A DNA stretch of 64,000 nt. Origin: Oceanobacillus saliphilus. Its GTDB lineage: Bacteria; Bacillota; Bacilli; Bacillales; Amphibacillaceae. Position numbers and translations under genes: made by a program. Under the pieces are notes generated by a model. That model saw only the letters and a program-made list of their open reading frames with translations, was not told the DNA's origin and made no database searches. The stretch spans positions 124,001 to 188,000 of the forward strand of contig NZ_JALCZU010000002.1 of the NCBI RefSeq assembly GCF_023522835.1, read 5' to 3'. Position 1 is the stretch's first letter. Each line of letters begins with the position of its first letter. Of the stretch, positions 36,522-45,993 are shown in pieces.

Positions 36522-37627
36522 TTTCCGTCACCCACCAAAAGTTTGCTAATATTTTCAGGTTTTGCCAGCATTAAATCCTCTGGTACATCCTGGCCATTTG
36601 CAATACAGGCAATGTTAACCTGTCTTCCCAGTGAAATATTTAGCATGGTGCCATATTGGCTAGTTTCATCCAGTTTTGTAAAAATAACATCCCGAATAGA
36701 AAGATGCTGAAATTGGTCATAAATCTCCGTTATATCCTTTGGTTTTGTTGTCAGTGACAAGACGAGATACGTTTTCATCATTTCCATGTCCATCATGGAT
36801 GTAAGTTCTTCTATATATTGTTTATCCCTGTAATTTCTTCCTGCTGTATCAACAAGAATCGCATCATAGCAAGAAAATTTTTCGATGGCCTGATGGTAAT
36901 CACCAATTGTATAAGCTACTTCAACCGGAACGTTTAAGATACGCGCATAGGTTTTCAACTGCTCCACTGCACCAATTCGGTACGTATCTGCAGTGATAAA
37001 GGCTACTTTCTTTTGATCATCCAGTATCATTTTTGCTGCGATTTTAGCAATTGTTGTTGTTTTACCAACACCGGTCGGTCCAACAAATTGAATGACCTTC
37101 TTATCATATTTCATACCATGGGAACGTTGATCGTTTAGCTTTCTTTCTATAACCGACTTAACCTCGCCCATAATCAAATCGAGATCAAGGTCCTTCTCAG
37201 AGTTATCCGTTTCATCGATTACTTGCTGGATAATTTCCTCTGCAATGTTTTTTCCCACTTCCTGATCTAGTAAATGCTCATATGCCAACTGATAGAGAGA
37301 GGGAAATTTTTGATGTTCCGGTCTAGTTTGTAGTTCAAACATCTTTTTTAAGTTTTTAATTTCGTAGAGCAGTTCCCTATCTTCATTTTTTGGACGTAAT
37401 TGAATTTTCTCATGTACAGTTGGTTTCGCGCTTTGTGTTTTTCTTGAAGGTAGGGGCTGTGGATCAATGGCAGCTACAACTTCAATATTCTTCTTTTTGA
37501 AGAAACCAAAAAAACCACCTTGTACAACCTCTTTCGAATGGAGAATAACAGCCTCCGATCCGAGGTCTTTCCGAATTAGATTCATAGCTTCCGGCATGGA
37601 TGGTGCTACATATTTTTTTACTTTCAT
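36518..37627 (-). CDS. flhF: Flagellar SRP-like GTPase FlhF
   Basis: Signal-recognition-type GTPase that sets the site of flagellar assembly. The 369-residue product has an N-terminal B domain, an N domain and a C-terminal GTPase domain with [15 protein letters not shown] (P-loop), DTAGRNY (G3) and TKLDETSQYG (G4). It overlaps flhA upstream and flhG downstream by 4 bases each. Confidence 0.96.
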   Translation of the reverse strand: MKVKKYVAPSMPEAMNLIRKDLGSEAVILHSKEVVQGGFFGFFKKKNIEVVAAIDPQPLPSRKTQSAKPTVHEKIQLRPKNEDRELLYEIKNLKKMFELQTRPEHQKFPSLYQLAYEHLLDQEVGKNIAEEIIQQVIDETDNSEKDLDLDLIMGEVKSVIERKLNDQRSHGMKYDKKVIQFVGPTGVGKTTTIAKIAAKMILDDQKKVAFITADTYRIGAVEQLKTYARILNVPVEVAYTIGDYHQAIEKFSCYDAILVDTAGRNYRDKQYIEELTSMMDMEMMKTYLVLSLTTKPKDITEIYDQFQHLSIRDVIFTKLDETSQYGTMLNISLGRQVNIACIANGQDVPEDLMLAKPENISKLLVGDGK

Positions 37628-39657
37628 GCTACATTCACCACCCCAACACTTTGTACTTGAACATCTGGTTCGAGTTCGTTATAGGATAATACGACCACTT
37701 GTGGCAGAAATCGATCAAGCAATTGCTTCAAATACATTCTCACAGCTGGAGAACAGAGAATAATAGGAGATTCTTCTTGAAGTGCAAGTTTTTCTGCTTC
37801 TGCATGAATCGTCTTGATTATTTCCTGCTGTGTTTCAGGGTCAAGGGAAAGATAATTGCCATGTTCTGTCTGCTGAATATTTTCAGCAATCCGTTTTTCT
37901 GCCTTTCCTGAAACGGTGATTACTTTGAGTGACATGTCATCATTTGCATATTGTTTGGTAATTTGCGATGAAAGAGCTTGTCTCACATATTCCCCAAGCA
38001 GCTCCGTATCATTCGTCATTTTTGAAAAATCTGCTAATGTTTCAAAAATAATTGGCAGGTTCCGTATCGATATATTTTCTCTTAGCAGCTTTCCGAGCAC
38101 TTTTTGAATATCTCCAATCGCCAGTGGCTCCGGTGTTACTTCATCGACTAAAATGGGGTAACTTTCTTTCAGATGATCGATTAACTGCTTTGTTTCTTCT
38201 CTGCCTAACAGTGTGTGGGCATGCTTTTTGATTACTTCAGTAATGTGGGTAGAAACAACAGAAGGTGGGTCAACAACGGTATACCCTGATAACTCTGCTT
38301 CATCCTTCATCACTTCACTAATCCATTTTGCAGGCAAACCGAATGCGGGTTCCTTTGTATCAATACCTTCAATTTCATCATCACTGAAATCAGGAGCCAT
38401 CGCTAAATAATGGTCAAGCATGAGTTCACCTGATGCCACTTCATTCCCTTTAATTTTTAATCGGTATTCATTTGGGTTAAGTTGGATATTATCGCGTATT
38501 CGAACAACAGGAATTACAATACCAAGTTCAATAGCCAATTGTCTCCTTATCATAATAATCCGATCCAATAAATCCCCGCCCTGGCTAGTGTCTGCTAAAG
38601 GAATAAGTGCATAACCAAATTCAAACTCAATAGGGTCCATATTCAAGAGGCTGACGACATTTTCAGGTGCCTTCATGGCTGAGCTTTCCGACTGATCCTC
38701 TTCCTCAATATCGGGAATTTCTGGTTCTTCCGATTTCTTTTGCATCACATAAGCACTTATCGCTAATATTCCTGCAAGCAATGAAGTGAGAAAGAAGTTT
38801 ATAGGTGTCAACCCAAGCAGAAAAATCGTACCAGCAGCAATATATAACATCTTTGGAAACTGCAGTAGCTGATCGGTCACTTCTGAACTGAGATTTCCCG
38901 AACCGGCAGATCTGGTGACTACAATACCAGTGGCAGTGGAAATTAGAAGTGCTGGAATCTGACTAACCAGCCCATCACCAACAGTTAATCTCATAAATGT
39001 ATTAATGGCCTCTTCAAAAGACATTCCCATCTGAACCATTCCAATAATAAGACCGAAAACGATGTTGATTAGTACAATAATAATTCCGGCGATTGCATCA
39101 CCCTTTACGAATTTACTAGCCCCATCCATGGATCCATGGAAGTCAGCCTCTCTTTCAATTTTTTGTCTTCTTTCTTTTGCCTGTTTCTCTGAAATGAGCC
39201 CTGCATTTAAATCTGCATCAACACTCATTTGTTTCCCAGGCATTGCATCGAGAGAGAAACGTGCTCCAACTTCAGATACACGCTCTGAACCCTTGGTGAT
39301 CACAAGGAAGTTAATAATAACGAGGATAATAAAAACAACAAATCCAACAAGTGGATTACCGCCAATTACAAAAGTTCCAAATGTATCAACTACCCCACCC
39401 GCATCTGCATCGGATAAAATTGATCTTGTAGTTGAAACGTTCAGCGCGAGTCGAAACAATGTCAATAGCAATATTAATGTTGGAAAAACCGAAAACTGCA
39501 GTGGCTCTGTTGTATTCATAGAAACCAATATCACAATTAGCGCCAATAAAATATTAACTAAAATTAAAAAACTTAACAGCCATCCAGGAAGCGGAATGAC
39601 CAACATGATTACTACTAAAATTACTGCTAAAAGTACTGATAAATCCCGCGCTTTCAT
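37624..39657 (-). CDS. flhA: Flagellar export apparatus protein FlhA
   Basis: Largest membrane component of the flagellar type III export gate, 677 residues. The N-terminal half (about 1-310) has the eight membrane segments and the conserved cytoplasmic FHIPEP-type loop (KGSERVSEVGARFSLDAMPGKQMSVDADLNAG). The C-terminal half forms the soluble cargo-binding ring. GGGAG precedes the ATG. It follows flhB by 19 bases. Confidence 0.97.
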   Translation of the reverse strand: MKARDLSVLLAVILVVIMLVIPLPGWLLSFLILVNILLALIVILVSMNTTEPLQFSVFPTLILLLTLFRLALNVSTTRSILSDADAGGVVDTFGTFVIGGNPLVGFVVFIILVIINFLVITKGSERVSEVGARFSLDAMPGKQMSVDADLNAGLISEKQAKERRQKIEREADFHGSMDGASKFVKGDAIAGIIIVLINIVFGLIIGMVQMGMSFEEAINTFMRLTVGDGLVSQIPALLISTATGIVVTRSAGSGNLSSEVTDQLLQFPKMLYIAAGTIFLLGLTPINFFLTSLLAGILAISAYVMQKKSEEPEIPDIEEEDQSESSAMKAPENVVSLLNMDPIEFEFGYALIPLADTSQGGDLLDRIIMIRRQLAIELGIVIPVVRIRDNIQLNPNEYRLKIKGNEVASGELMLDHYLAMAPDFSDDEIEGIDTKEPAFGLPAKWISEVMKDEAELSGYTVVDPPSVVSTHITEVIKKHAHTLLGREETKQLIDHLKESYPILVDEVTPEPLAIGDIQKVLGKLLRENISIRNLPIIFETLADFSKMTNDTELLGEYVRQALSSQITKQYANDDMSLKVITVSGKAEKRIAENIQQTEHGNYLSLDPETQQEIIKTIHAEAEKLALQEESPIILCSPAVRMYLKQLLDRFLPQVVVLSYNELEPDVQVQSVGVVNVA

Positions 39658-39676
39658 AACTGTCTCTCCCTATTGC

Positions 39677-40756
39677 TCAAACTTTTTTCTCTAAACGGTA
39701 AACATAAGCCAAAATTTCCGCGACCGCCTTAAAAAATTCTTCCGGAATGACATCACCAATATCAGCAGCACTGGAAAGACCTCTGGCTAGTGGTTTGTTT
39801 TCCACGGTTATAATATTATTTGCTTTGGCAATTTCTTTGATTTTCAGTGCGGTTTTGTCTGTTCCTTTTGCTAGAATATATGGTGCACTTGCTTTTTCTT
39901 CATCATATTTGATAGCAACAGCATAATGCGTTGGATTGGTTATAACAACGTCCGCATTTGGCACTTCGCTCATCATTCTTCTCGTAGCCATTTGTCTTTG
40001 TTTTTCTTTGATTTTGGATTTGATTAAAGGATCTCCTTCAACATTCTTGTATTCATCCTTAATATCCTGTTTTGACATTCGCATATTTTTCTCGAAATCG
40101 TAACGCTGATAGGTATAATCGAAAACAGAAAGAAACAATAATGCGATGATGGATGCTATTCCCATAATGAAGGTTACCCTGCCGAAAAACCCAAGCGCAT
40201 TTTCTGCGTTCGTAAAGGCCATCATCAACATCTCATCTTTATATATCCAAATGATGGTGAATGTAATCGTACCGATAAACACAATCTTAAATAATGACTT
40301 AAGTAGCTCCACTATAGCCCGAATTGAAAAAATCCTTTTTGCCCCTTGAATGGGATCAATCTTTTTTAAATCAAACTTCAATGGCTTTGTTGTAAAGAGA
40401 AAGCCTATTTGCATTAAATTTGCAGTCACTCCTCCAATCATGGCTATTACCATGATGGGCGCAAGTATCGTTGCGGTTTCTAATGTCAGACTTGTAAAAA
40501 TCTGCTGCACGGTTAGTTCTGTTAGTTCCCAATTGATTAATTCGGTAAAGGAGTGCTGATAAATACCAGTCATTTTCCCCACCATGAATCCACCAAAGAC
40601 AAATAAAGCAATCAAACAAAACAATAGTAAAACAGCAGTATTAATGTCCTGACTTTTAGCGACTTTTCCTTTTTTTCGTTCATCCTGCCGCTTCTTTGGA
40701 GTGGCTTTTTCTGTCTTTTCACCTGCGAAAAATTGCAAATCCAGTTTCAAGTGCAA
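39677..40756 (-). CDS. flhB: Flagellar export switch protein FlhB
   Basis: Export-gate protein that switches substrate class by self-cleavage. The 359-residue product has the N-terminal LDLQFFAGEKTEKATPKKR, four membrane segments and the autocleavage motif NPTH in the cytoplasmic domain (about residue 260). I place the start at TTG 40756 (MHLKLDLQFF), 6 bases after GGAGGTG and directly after the fliR stop. A frame extending to 40801 would overlap fliR. Confidence 0.95.
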   Translation of the reverse strand: MHLKLDLQFFAGEKTEKATPKKRQDERKKGKVAKSQDINTAVLLLFCLIALFVFGGFMVGKMTGIYQHSFTELINWELTELTVQQIFTSLTLETATILAPIMVIAMIGGVTANLMQIGFLFTTKPLKFDLKKIDPIQGAKRIFSIRAIVELLKSLFKIVFIGTITFTIIWIYKDEMLMMAFTNAENALGFFGRVTFIMGIASIIALLFLSVFDYTYQRYDFEKNMRMSKQDIKDEYKNVEGDPLIKSKIKEKQRQMATRRMMSEVPNADVVITNPTHYAVAIKYDEEKASAPYILAKGTDKTALKIKEIAKANNIITVENKPLARGLSSAADIGDVIPEEFFKAVAEILAYVYRLEKKV

Positions 40757-40757
40757 C

Positions 40758-41537
40758 TTAAGCACCTCCAAAAAGTTGCATGAGAACTCGCATTGCCTCA
40801 AACATTGAATGGAATAGACTTCGTACTAGCGTTATGTATAAAGGTAGAAATGCTAAAAGTGCTGCGAAGCTGACCAATATCTTCAACGGAAGGCCGACAA
40901 CAAATACATTTATCTGCGGTACGGTTCGTGCGATAATCCCCATTGCAACGTCAACCAAAAACAAACAACCGACGATCGGTATAGCAATCTGAAAAGCTAT
41001 CAAAAACATCCTATTAAATGTAGTTATGACAAAATCTGCAATAGAGCTATTCCCAAAAGGTATAAACGTATCAAGTGGAATAAAATGATAGCTATTAACT
41101 ATTCCGTCTATTACTAAATGGTGACCATCTACCGATAATAAAAATAACAGGGCAATAATGTATAAATATTGACCAGTCAATGGCGTCTGCGCTCCTGTCT
41201 GAGGATCCATCACATTTGCAATGGCGAATCCCATCTGGAAATCTATAAATCCACCGGCAATCTGAAGCGCGGAAACGATGATGAATGCAATCAGACCTAT
41301 AAGCAGTCCGACCATAGCTTCCTTAACAAGTAAGAAAATATACATTTCATTCATGACAAGTCCAGTAGAATCAACGGTATAAAACATAATCATTGCCAAA
41401 AAGAAACTGAAACCGATTTTGAATTGCAATGGAACCGTCCGATAGGAAAATAATGGCATCGTAACAAAGAATGCCAAAACGCGGACAAATATTAGCAAAA
41501 ATACTGGAAGACTATTGATATTAACTAATTCAAGCAT
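40758..41537 (-). CDS. fliR: Flagellar export apparatus protein FliR
   Basis: Membrane component of the export gate, 259 residues with about six hydrophobic segments. The N-terminus (LLIFVRVLAFFVTMPLFS) and LPLKILVSFAALLAFLP near the C-terminus are typical. It starts 3 bases after the fliQ stop, and its own stop is followed at once by flhB. Confidence 0.95.
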   Translation of the reverse strand: MLELVNINSLPVFLLIFVRVLAFFVTMPLFSYRTVPLQFKIGFSFFLAMIMFYTVDSTGLVMNEMYIFLLVKEAMVGLLIGLIAFIIVSALQIAGGFIDFQMGFAIANVMDPQTGAQTPLTGQYLYIIALLFLLSVDGHHLVIDGIVNSYHFIPLDTFIPFGNSSIADFVITTFNRMFLIAFQIAIPIVGCLFLVDVAMGIIARTVPQINVFVVGLPLKILVSFAALLAFLPLYITLVRSLFHSMFEAMRVLMQLFGGA

Positions 41538-41540
41538 GTT

Positions 41541-41810
41541 TTACCCTACAAACTGATTTATATTTTGTAATATATTTGCTGTAAATTCCACCATCGTTGT
41601 AAGCATCCATGGACCGAAGAAAATAAGACCAACAAGCACAGCTACAATTTTTGGTACAAAGGCCAGTGTCTGCTCCTGAATTTGTGTGGTAGCCTGAAAA
41701 ATACTTACTAAAAGACCAACAGCAAGAGCCAATAAAAGCAATGGTCCTGTAACAAGCAATATCGTATAAATTCCTTGTTCAGCCAGCGTTAATACGAATT
41801 CATTGCTCAT
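41541..41810 (-). CDS. fliQ: Flagellar export apparatus protein FliQ
   Basis: Small membrane protein of the export gate, 89 residues with two hydrophobic segments (about 17-40 and 53-75). The FQATTQIQEQTLAFVPKI loop is characteristic. In most bacilli it starts a few bases after fliP; here a MITE-like repeat of 234 bases separates them. Confidence 0.94.
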   Translation of the reverse strand: MSNEFVLTLAEQGIYTILLVTGPLLLLALAVGLLVSIFQATTQIQEQTLAFVPKIVAVLVGLIFFGPWMLTTMVEFTANILQNINQFVG

Positions 41811-41839
41811 TTGAACATGCTCCCTTCACTAGTAGTGCG

Positions 41840-42073
41840 GTTCAAAAAGGAGGATAAAAAGGACCGGTCGGCTAAGAACGCAACGTCCTGGAGCTGCGAT
41901 TACTCGCTCCATCGAAAAGCTTTGTTGCAACGCCGACACTAGCACGTCCTGTGCGTCGAAAGTTCGAGGCAGCGTAGCTTTGAGTAGCGGAATGTATGCT
42001 TTTAATACATGAGCAACGGAAAAGCAAGCTAACGAAGAAATTCGATGTGTCATTTTTACCGGACTTTTTGAAC
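41840..42073 (+). repeat. MITE-like dispersed repeat family A, copy 2
   Basis: Intergenic element of 234 bases between fliP and fliQ. It has perfect 10-base terminal inverted repeats, GTTCAAAAAG (41840-41849) and CTTTTTGAAC (42064-42073), with a further CCGGT/ACCGG match inside. Copy 1 at 25935-26145 shares its ends and most of its body. This copy carries an extra segment with the hairpin ATGTAT/ATACAT (41992-42010). I see no target-site duplication and no protein-coding capacity. A 99-codon minus-strand frame crossing it is judged spurious. Confidence 0.85.
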
Positions 42074-42088
42074 ATCCTATAATAACAT

Positions 42089-42754
42089 CTAAAAACCACC
42101 AAGTAATGATTGCGTGATCAAATACCATCCATCAACCAATACGAACAATAGAATTTTAAACGGCAGTGAAATCATAACAGGTGGCAACATCATCATCCCC
42201 ATGGACATCAAAACACTCGCAACAGCCATATCAATAATCAAGAATGGAATAAATATCATGAAACCCATTTGAAATGCTGTCTTCAGCTCACTGATTGCAA
42301 AGGCAGGCACCAGTGTTGTAAGAGGAATATCCTGAACAGTTTCAGGTGTTTCTGCCTGTGTATAATTCAGAAATAAAGCCAGATCTTTTTGCCGCGTGTG
42401 CCTGGCCATAAATTCCTTCAGTGGCGCACTCGCATTTTCATAGGCTTCATCAAGTGTAATCTCCTCATTGAACAGTGGCTGTAAACCTTGTTCATACACT
42501 TCACTGAATGTCGGAGCCATAATAAAAAAGGTTAAAAACATCGCCATCCCTACCAATACCTGGTTTGGTGGCATTTGTTGGGTAGCTAATGATGTTCTGA
42601 CAAATGATAGAACAATGATGATTCGGGTAAAACTCGTCATTAGAATTAAAATTCCTGGAGCCAGCGAAAAAATAGTCAATAACAATAATAATTTAACAGA
42701 CGTTGAGACATTCGCTGGATCAGAACTGGAAAACATATCTATAAATTCATTCAT
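42089..42754 (-). CDS. fliP: Flagellar export apparatus protein FliP
   Basis: Membrane component of the export gate, 221 residues. Family signatures include TSFTRIIIVLSFVRTSLATQQ (about 42-62) and the C-terminal FLIIDMAVASVLMSMGMMMLPP. The long loop between the first and second pairs of membrane segments is present. Its start overlaps the end of fliZ by 8 bases. The stop is followed by the repeat element. Confidence 0.96.
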   Translation of the reverse strand: MNEFIDMFSSSDPANVSTSVKLLLLLTIFSLAPGILILMTSFTRIIIVLSFVRTSLATQQMPPNQVLVGMAMFLTFFIMAPTFSEVYEQGLQPLFNEEITLDEAYENASAPLKEFMARHTRQKDLALFLNYTQAETPETVQDIPLTTLVPAFAISELKTAFQMGFMIFIPFLIIDMAVASVLMSMGMMMLPPVMISLPFKILLFVLVDGWYLITQSLLGGF

Positions 42755-43415
42755 GTGTATCTTCCTTGTGTTTGTTAATCATTTTTTTTCTGTTTTGCTT
42801 CAAGTTTTCCAGCTCTTTCGAAAAGAGTGCTTTAAAATTGCTGTCGGTGGAATCATTTTTTCCTGCTTGCTGTTTCTTAGTGAGAGAAGTCAATAAAGCT
42901 CCTCCTGGAAAATCATCAGGGCTTCGTTCTTTACTAGCCATAATATCTTTTTTGATTTCTTCATCTGTTATTTCCTGCAGCATTTGTACATTATCACCGA
43001 CACCAACTAAGTAAAGCTGTGTTCCAATGCGGACAATTTGAATGGACTTGTTTTGTCCTACAGATATACCACCCAAATTTTCCAATGCTTTAACCTGATT
43101 GAAAAGCTTGTTTCTTTTGTTCAGAAACTTGATTAAAAGATAGATTAGGGCGAGTATCAACAATAAAGCAAAAAACATTTTAATCAGTTCAAATATTAAT
43201 GATCCTGGGCTTTCTGACTCTGTTAATAACGCGTTATTCGTTTCTTGGGCATCAACAACTGCATCATCTTCACAGTCAGCTTCACCTGCGAGACAATCGG
43301 TAACATTCGGTGCAGGTACTGCAGGTACTGCAGCTACCTCACTTACAAAAAGAACCGCAATAGCAAAAAGGCTAATACAAAAAATGTATAGAATATTTTT
43401 CTTCAAACTACTCAC
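42747..43415 (-). CDS. fliZ: Flagellar biosynthetic protein FliZ/FliO
   Basis: Membrane protein that helps FliP assembly, called FliZ in bacilli and FliO elsewhere. The 222-residue product has an N-terminal signal-like segment (about 7-28), an acidic extracellular part, a membrane segment (about 73-93) and a cytoplasmic tail with the FliO core ALENLGGISVGQNKSIQIVRIG. The start is GTG at 43415 or a TTG three codons later; neither has a strong binding site. It lies 7 bases after cheY. Confidence 0.88.
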   Translation of the reverse strand: MSSLKKNILYIFCISLFAIAVLFVSEVAAVPAVPAPNVTDCLAGEADCEDDAVVDAQETNNALLTESESPGSLIFELIKMFFALLLILALIYLLIKFLNKRNKLFNQVKALENLGGISVGQNKSIQIVRIGTQLYLVGVGDNVQMLQEITDEEIKKDIMASKERSPDDFPGGALLTSLTKKQQAGKNDSTDSNFKALFSKELENLKQNRKKMINKHKEDTHE

Positions 43416-43422
43416 TCGTTTC

Positions 43423-43785
43423 TTAACTTAAGGCTTTTTGGATTGCCTCGATTACTCGGTCTCCCTGAAATGGTTTTACAATGAAGTCTTTTGCTCCGGC
43501 CTGTATAGCATCGATAACCATTGCCTGCTGCCCCATGGCAGAACACATAATGACTTTGGCATCTGCATTAAATTTCTTTATTTCCTTTAATGCAGTGATT
43601 CCATCCATTTCAGGCATTGTAATATCCATGGTCACCAAATCTGGTTCCAATTCTTTATATTTTTCAATGGCCTGTGCACCATCCTGCGCTTCTCCAACAA
43701 CTTCATATCCATTTTTAGTAAGAATATCCTTAATCATCATTCGCATAAATGCTGCATCATCTACAATTAAAATACGTTTTCCCAT
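43423..43785 (-). CDS. cheY: Chemotaxis response regulator CheY
   Basis: Single-domain receiver, 120 residues. The acidic pocket Asp9/Asp10, the phospho-acceptor Asp54 (VTMDIT), the switch Ser82 and Lys104 (VKPF) are all present. In bacilli CheY-P binds FliM and FliY and promotes counter-clockwise rotation (runs). It follows fliY. Phosphoryl supply would come from CheA, whose gene is absent here. Confidence 0.96.
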   Translation of the reverse strand: MGKRILIVDDAAFMRMMIKDILTKNGYEVVGEAQDGAQAIEKYKELEPDLVTMDITMPEMDGITALKEIKKFNADAKVIMCSAMGQQAMVIDAIQAGAKDFIVKPFQGDRVIEAIQKALS

Positions 43786-43807
43786 TTATATTTCCTCCAT
43801 TAATCAC

Positions 43808-44980
43808 TTATTTTAATTTCATGATACGGTCAGATTGACTGATAATATCTGTTACCCGCACCCCAAAGTTTTCTTCTATTACAACAACTTCACCTTCAGC
43901 CACAAGCTTTTCATTTACCAATATATCAACTGGCTCACCTGCAAGCTTATCAAGTTCGATGATGGAACCGGACGAGAGATCCAATATATCTTTGATTGAT
44001 TTTTTCGTGCGGCCGAGTTCTACAGTGACTTTTAACGGAATATCAAGCAACATGTCCAGGTTTCTATGCTCATTGTTTGTAAGCTCCACCTTTTCAAAAT
44101 TAGAGAAGGTTGCCTGTTGTACTTGTGCCTGCTTCGAAATATTTCCATTACCAATATAGTGGGGATGGGATACTTCCTTGTTCGTGTCGTACGGATTTGA
44201 CGTTTCGTGATAGGACTTGGATATTGGTTCTTGTATAGCAGCGACCGGTTCATTCTGGCTTACAGGTGGAATTTCCATCTCCAGGGCCGCTGCGACTTCT
44301 CCATCCGAAACATCTAGAAGCTGACCTACTAATTGTTTTGCAAATTGTAACGGTATTAGCTGCATCATATTGGAATCTATTAAATTGCCCACTGTCAGCT
44401 TAAAGAAAACTTTTACATATACATCTTCTTCAAAAATTGATTCATCATCTCTTAGCTCTCCATCCAATATGGAAGGTGGTGAAATATCGACACGCTTATT
44501 AAAAACGGTTGACATACTTGTCGCTGCTGCACCCATCATTTGATTCATCGATTCCTGAACAGCACTAATATGAATATCATTCAATTCGGTGTCCGGGTTG
44601 GTACCGTCTCCACCCAACATGATATCGGCAATGATTGCAGCGTCGTTTGCTTTAATTACGAATATATTTTTCCCTGAAAATCCTTCTATGTAATTTACTT
44701 GAACACTAACAGGTTCAAAGGTGAATTCATCTCCCAGTTTATCTTTTTCAATTACATCTACTACAGGAGTGGTAATTTCAACTTTTTGATTTAATAGTGT
44801 CGATAAGGTTGTAGCAGAACTGCCAAAGGAAATATTGCCAATTTCGCCTAATGCGTCGATTTCCAAACTGGAAAGATAGTTCTGCTCGTCGGCGGGTTTT
44901 GATGTGTCACTATCATCGGATATATTTAAAAGAGCATCAATTTCATCCTGTGAAAGCATTCCATCATTCATCATCTTCAT
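43808..44980 (-). CDS. fliY: Flagellar motor switch phosphatase FliY
   Basis: Switch component of the C-ring that also dephosphorylates CheY-P. The 390-residue product has an N-terminal CheY-binding motif (MLSQDEIDALL), a CheC-like domain with two phosphatase signatures (GEIGNISFGSSATTLSTLL and VQESMNQMMGAAATSMSTVF), a variable linker and a C-terminal FliN/SpoA domain. It overlaps the end of fliM by 17 bases. The exact start among three nearby ATGs (44980, 44974, 44971) is uncertain; those at 44974 and 44971 have the better spacing to GGGGTGA. Confidence 0.95.
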   Translation of the reverse strand: MKMMNDGMLSQDEIDALLNISDDSDTSKPADEQNYLSSLEIDALGEIGNISFGSSATTLSTLLNQKVEITTPVVDVIEKDKLGDEFTFEPVSVQVNYIEGFSGKNIFVIKANDAAIIADIMLGGDGTNPDTELNDIHISAVQESMNQMMGAAATSMSTVFNKRVDISPPSILDGELRDDESIFEEDVYVKVFFKLTVGNLIDSNMMQLIPLQFAKQLVGQLLDVSDGEVAAALEMEIPPVSQNEPVAAIQEPISKSYHETSNPYDTNKEVSHPHYIGNGNISKQAQVQQATFSNFEKVELTNNEHRNLDMLLDIPLKVTVELGRTKKSIKDILDLSSGSIIELDKLAGEPVDILVNEKLVAEGEVVVIEENFGVRVTDIISQSDRIMKLK

Positions 44981-45959
44981 TCACCCCATTTATTTCTTCT
45001 AAAATTTGCACAGACATTTTATTTTTGAGTTTTCCAGGCTGCACATAAAATTTCGGTTCATTGTTAACGGCCAATTTAAGCGGCATATCTATTTGCTGAT
45101 CCAAAGCGATGACATCGTCTTTATGGAACCTCAGGAAATCGTTAACGGAAATCGTGGTTTCCCCCAGAATTGTCCTCAATTCCACTTCTGCTTGCTTTAG
45201 GTTTTTCGACATTTTTGTATATGATTGATCATCCCGGCTTTTCTTGGCTGATTGCATCCAATAATGCACAGAGAGCTTTGGAATAATTGGTTCTAGGATA
45301 ATATGTGGGATGCAAATATTAATCATACCCGTTGTTTCTCCTATTGCCGTTGTTAAGGACACAACGACAACCGTCTCATTAGGTGCTACCATTTGTAAAA
45401 ATTGTGGATTTTCCTCGAATTCCTCCAGGACGGGGTCAATGTCGATAACTGAACTCCATGCTTCCTGCAACGTACTGACTGCTTTTTCAAAGATCTGACT
45501 TAAAAGCAATTTTTCAATTTCTGTTAAACTATCACTTTTCTTTATCGTATTTCCTTTACCACCTAGAATTCTATCAAGCAATGCATACGCAATGTTCGGA
45601 TTAACTTCCATAATCAAGTTACCGTCCAATGGAGCAACACTATATACATTTAGCACTGTCATTTTTGGTATCGAACGGATAAATTCATCATATGGCACCT
45701 GGTCAACAGATGTAACCGTAATATTTACATAGCTTCTTAATTGTGAAGAGAAAAACGTTGTCAGCATTCTGGCATAGTTTTCATGAATTCTTGAAATACT
45801 TCTTATTTGGTCTTTTGAAAACCGTAACGCCCGTTTAAAATCATAGACACGGACTTTTTTCTCCTGTTCTTCCTTCTTTAAATCTTCAGCATCCATTTCT
45901 CCTGAAGTTATTGCAGATAACAGGGCATCTATTTCATTTTGTGAAAGAACTTCATCCAT
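44964..45959 (-). CDS. fliM: Flagellar motor switch protein FliM
   Basis: C-ring protein that receives CheY-P, 331 residues. The N-terminal CheY-binding peptide (LSQNEIDALLSA), the CheC-like middle domain and the C-terminal FliN-like domain are in the usual order. The sequence SVDQVPYDEFIRSIPK fits the family. It follows fliL by 34 bases. Confidence 0.97.
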   Translation of the reverse strand: MDEVLSQNEIDALLSAITSGEMDAEDLKKEEQEKKVRVYDFKRALRFSKDQIRSISRIHENYARMLTTFFSSQLRSYVNITVTSVDQVPYDEFIRSIPKMTVLNVYSVAPLDGNLIMEVNPNIAYALLDRILGGKGNTIKKSDSLTEIEKLLLSQIFEKAVSTLQEAWSSVIDIDPVLEEFEENPQFLQMVAPNETVVVVSLTTAIGETTGMINICIPHIILEPIIPKLSVHYWMQSAKKSRDDQSYTKMSKNLKQAEVELRTILGETTISVNDFLRFHKDDVIALDQQIDMPLKLAVNNEPKFYVQPGKLKNKMSVQILEEINGVNEDDE

Positions 45960-45993
45960 TGACCATACTCACCTCCCCGTAGGAGTATAAATT

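Noticed and set aside
39062-39694. A 210-codon plus-strand frame
   Set aside because: It is the complement of the hydrophobic part of flhA; long antisense frames are common over such genes. No promoter or binding site.
41829-42128. A 99-codon minus-strand frame between fliP and fliQ
   Set aside because: It runs through the MITE-like repeat and into fliP, has no ribosome binding site and no recognisable protein features.
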